64,000 nucleotides of DNA from DTPU01 sp963827855 (GTDB lineage: Bacteria; Planctomycetota; Phycisphaerae; Sedimentisphaerales; Anaerobacaceae): contig CAWHBY010000003.1 in the NCBI GenBank assembly GCA_963827855.1, positions 1-64,000 of the forward strand, given 5' to 3'. The translations under genes and the position numbers were made by a program. Below, one piece after another: positions 61,424-64,000 of this stretch. How positions within the stretch are numbered: the first letter of the stretch is position 1; the number at the start of each line of letters is the position of its first letter. The notes beneath the pieces are model-generated. The model was not told the DNA's origin. It saw only the letters and a list, made by a program, of their open reading frames with translations, and made no database searches.

Positions 61424-64000
61424 ATGAAGCGGACGCAATCCGTCTGTGCTGTGGCGTTGGCCCTGGCAGTGATATTCATCTCGTCAGGGCCGGCCACGGG
61501 TGCTGTCGAGAATGCCGACCCGAATCTCGTCGGCTGGTGGAAGCTGGACGACGGAGCCGGAACGACGGCCGTCGATTCGAGCGGCCGTGGCAACAATGGG
61601 ACCCTGACCGGCGACCCCGTGTGGGGGGAGGGACGCATCCACGGCGGGCTGACCTTCAATGGGACCACCAGCTACGTCGACTGTTCGGGAGGGACCGGCC
61701 TTGACGTCAGGAACGCCCTGTCGTTGACGATGTGGGTCAAGACCGCGGACGCGGGCACTGGGGCGCGTTACGCCTACGTGATGAAGGGCGAGTTTACCTA
61801 CGGCATGCGGCACACGGACGCCAATAGCGTGGAGTTCTACATCTTCTCCGGTGGATTCCAGTATGCCCGGATGCCCGTGACCGCAGCCTTCAATGGGACC
61901 TGGCACCATCTGGTCGGGACCTATGACGGCAGTGCCGTGCGCCTTTACGTGGATGGCCAGGTCCAGGCCACCACGCCCTGCACGGGGCCTATCAACAAGG
62001 ACACCAACTACCGGTTGAACATGGGCTGGAACGACCAGGGAGACTCGGCGAATCGTTGGTGGTACCAGGGGGCCCTGGATGACGTGCGGGTGTACGACCG
62101 GGTCCTGTCCAGCCAGGAGATCCAGAAGCTGCTCCAGCCTGACCTGTCTTCCATGCCCGTTCCGGGAGATCGGGCCAAGGACGTGTGGCCTGACGTGATT
62201 CTCCACTGGACTGCCGGAGTCACGGCGACGGGCCATGACGTGTACCTGGGGGCCCAACTCGATGAGGTCACACAGGCCACCCGGGCCAATCCCAGGGGCG
62301 TCCTGGTCAGTACGGGCCAGGCCGAGGCCAGCTATGATCCCACGGGGCTTCTGGCCCTGGATCGCACCTACTATTGGCGGGTGGATGAGGTGGGCGATGC
62401 GCCCAACGCCGGCCCATTCAAGGGGGAGGTCTGGCGGTTTACGGTTCCGCTGGCCTTCCCGGTCAGGCAGGTCACAGCCACCGCCTCCAGCTCCAACAAG
62501 GCCAACACAGGACCCGAGACGACGGTCAATGGGTCCGGCCTGGATGCTGCGGACCTGCATTCCACGGATAGCGCAGCCATGTGGTTGAGCAGCGCCACTG
62601 CGCCCAAGCCGATGTGGATTCAGTACGAGTTCGACAAGGCCTACAAGCTCCATGAGATGTGGGTCTGGAACTACAACGCCGCCACCGAATCCGTCCTGGG
62701 ATTTGGCATCAAGGACGCAACCCTCGAGTACTCGGCCAACGGCACCGCGTGGAACACTTTCGGTGACGTCCAGTTTGCCAGGGCGACCTCCAAGGCGGGG
62801 TACGCGCACAACACCACGGTGGACTTCAAGGACATGCTCGTCAAGGCCGTCAGGATCACTGCCAAGAACACGTGGGGCAATCGTGCGCAGTGCGGCCTCA
62901 GCGAGGTCCGCTTCCTGTCCATCCCGATCCACGCCTCTGAGCCCCAGCCCGCTACGGGCGGCACGGCCGGCGGTCTGGACGTGGTGCTCACCTGGCGGCC
63001 GGGCCGAGAGGCCGTGTCACACGAGGTCTACGTCAGCGACGACGCCAATGCCGTGGTCGCAGGATCTTCGCTCGCGGCCAAGGTCGTTGATAGCCGCTAT
63101 GACTGCACGGGCCTTGACCTTCGCTATGCAACGACCTACTACTGGAAGATCAACGAGGTCAACGAGGCCTCCTCGACGCCGATTGCGCAGGGCGACGTGT
63201 GGAGTTTCTCGACCCCGCAGGACAGCGTGGTGGATGACTTCGAGGCCTATGACGACGCGTGCAAACGGGTCTTCTTCGCGTGGGTCGATGGGTTCGGCCA
63301 CTCCGGGTCCACGGACTGCGGAGTGCCTTTCTCCAACGGGAACGCTACGGGCTCCACAGTGGGCAACCTCAATCCTCCCTTCGCTGAAGTGACGATCCTT
63401 CGTTCAGGCAGCCAGTCGATGCCCGTCACCTTTGACAACTCGAAGGCCCCGTTCTACTCCGAGGCGGTCCGGGAGTGGGCGTCACCACAATCCTGGACCC
63501 GGGGCGGGGTCGACACCCTGACCCTGTACGTTCGAGGCGATCCGCCCGGTTTCCTGGAGACCGCTCCTGGCACGATCCTGATGAATGGGACCGGCACGGA
63601 CATCTTCAATGCAGCCGACGAAGGCCGGTTTGTCTACAGGCAACTGACAGGAGACGGGTCCATCACCGCCCGGGTCGACAGCCTGACGAACACGAATGCC
63701 TGGGCCAAGGCCGGCGTGATGATCCGCGAGACCCTGGACGCAGGCTCCAGTTGGGCCTACGTCTTGATGTCCAGCGCCAACGGCGCCCATTTCCAGGCCC
63801 GACTGGGAACCAATGTGACGTCGGCCACGGATACCAGCGTGACCCTTCCTGCAAGCCAGACGACCCTGGCTGTGCCGGGCTGGGTCAAGATCGAGCGCAA
63901 GGGCAATCAGTTCAATGGCTACTTCAAGAGCGACGCCGCAGGCGCAACGTGGACCGCGATGGTCTGGAACCCCCAGACGATCGCCATGGGCGCCACCGTC
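61424..64000 (+). CDS. Secreted LamG/FN3/discoidin/FESYDD/DUF1349-like protein (partial, open at right edge)
   Basis: ATG 61424 follows AAGGAGGAATACG and the frame is open for 859 codons to the window end. Signal peptide (VCAVALALAVIFISSGPATG), LamG domain near 30-235 (LVGWWKLDDGAGTTAVDSSG, GTWHHLVGTYDGSAVRLYVD, GALDDVRVYDRVLSSQEIQ), FN3-like (TGHDVYLGAQLDEV), discoidin (VTATASSSNKANTGPETTVN, MWVWNYNAATESVLGFGIKD), FN3-like (VSHEVYVSDDANAV), FESYDD (VVDDFEAYDDACKRVFFAW). Then comes a DUF1349-like unit (FVYRQLTGDGSITARVDSLT, WAKAGVMIRETLDAGSSWAY). It is the only member of the family here with no frameshift. It lies 23 bp after its paralogue, probably in one operon. Confidence 0.85.
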   Translation, partial: MKRTQSVCAVALALAVIFISSGPATGAVENADPNLVGWWKLDDGAGTTAVDSSGRGNNGTLTGDPVWGEGRIHGGLTFNGTTSYVDCSGGTGLDVRNALSLTMWVKTADAGTGARYAYVMKGEFTYGMRHTDANSVEFYIFSGGFQYARMPVTAAFNGTWHHLVGTYDGSAVRLYVDGQVQATTPCTGPINKDTNYRLNMGWNDQGDSANRWWYQGALDDVRVYDRVLSSQEIQKLLQPDLSSMPVPGDRAKDVWPDVILHWTAGVTATGHDVYLGAQLDEVTQATRANPRGVLVSTGQAEASYDPTGLLALDRTYYWRVDEVGDAPNAGPFKGEVWRFTVPLAFPVRQVTATASSSNKANTGPETTVNGSGLDAADLHSTDSAAMWLSSATAPKPMWIQYEFDKAYKLHEMWVWNYNAATESVLGFGIKDATLEYSANGTAWNTFGDVQFARATSKAGYAHNTTVDFKDMLVKAVRITAKNTWGNRAQCGLSEVRFLSIPIHASEPQPATGGTAGGLDVVLTWRPGREAVSHEVYVSDDANAVVAGSSLAAKVVDSRYDCTGLDLRYATTYYWKINEVNEASSTPIAQGDVWSFSTPQDSVVDDFEAYDDACKRVFFAWVDGFGHSGSTDCGVPFSNGNATGSTVGNLNPPFAEVTILRSGSQSMPVTFDNSKAPFYSEAVREWASPQSWTRGGVDTLTLYVRGDPPGFLETAPGTILMNGTGTDIFNAADEGRFVYRQLTGDGSITARVDSLTNTNAWAKAGVMIRETLDAGSSWAYVLMSSANGAHFQARLGTNVTSATDTSVTLPASQTTLAVPGWVKIERKGNQFNGYFKSDAAGATWTAMVWNPQTIAMGATV

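Noticed and set aside
1..64000. tRNA or rRNA genes
   Set aside because: Reading through the gaps I saw no cloverleaf with CCA-type end and no rRNA-like stretch. A tRNAscan-SE or Infernal run would settle it.

Overview
The window is GC-rich DNA from a bacterium that is most likely a planctomycete, probably of the Phycisphaerae/Sedimentisphaerales type. This placement is inference from gene content: a prepilin-like protein with an AFTLIELLVVIAI head, many secreted multi-domain proteins (LamG, F5/8 discoidin, PKD, FlgD-like, lamin-tail, CotH), DUF1573, DUF1080-like and RraA-like proteins, and Tat-exported oxidoreductases. No rRNA, tRNA, CRISPR array, transposase or phage gene was recognised. Long stretches are lineage-type carbohydrate-binding and surface proteins, with short palindromic and tandem repeats in the gaps.

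Layout. 0-5.7 kb (minus): a translationally coupled cluster of membrane sensor kinase, STAS protein, PilB-type ATPase with an MshEN domain, PilC (broken by two frameshifts) and PilM (cut by the window edge). 5.9-8.7 kb: a single-domain response regulator and a convergent multi-PAS NarL-type kinase. 8.9-11.5 kb: an unknown membrane protein and a prepilin-like secreted protein. 11.6-17.3 kb: two adjacent, related secreted proteins built from FN3-like, discoidin, 'DDFESYDD' and LamG modules, both frameshifted. 17.8-22.1 kb: sugar isomerase/epimerase, a rhamnogalacturonan-lyase-like propeller protein and a Tat-exported aldo/keto reductase bounded by REP-like palindromes.

23.4-35.4 kb is a tight six-gene operon of exported proteins: PEP-CTERM-like protein, PKD/discoidin/FlgD-like protein, RHS protein, PD40 propeller, FlgD-like lipoprotein and a DUF1573-ChrB-like fusion. 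It is the best candidate here for an undescribed multi-protein surface system. 35.5-38.7 kb holds an iron-type ABC binding protein and a fused permease without an ATPase, separated by a structured repeat. 38.7-41.3 kb has DUF2490, DUF1080-like and RraA-like proteins. 41.4-53.5 kb is a tandem pair of roughly 2000-residue CotH/lamin-tail proteins. 54-57.4 kb (minus) is an operon of sodium:solute symporter, small membrane protein and isocitrate dehydrogenase behind a strong sigma70-like promoter. 57.8-64 kb has a GH43-like propeller protein and two more members of the discoidin/FESYDD family, the last open at the right edge.

Taken together the window suggests a polymer-degrading, surface-elaborate heterotroph: exported binding and propeller proteins, sugar-acting enzymes, a Na+ symporter and a pilus or secretion motor possibly under c-di-GMP control. 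Eight single-base frameshifts are visible, in four otherwise well-conserved genes. Whether they are assembly errors or genuine decay cannot be settled from sequence alone.
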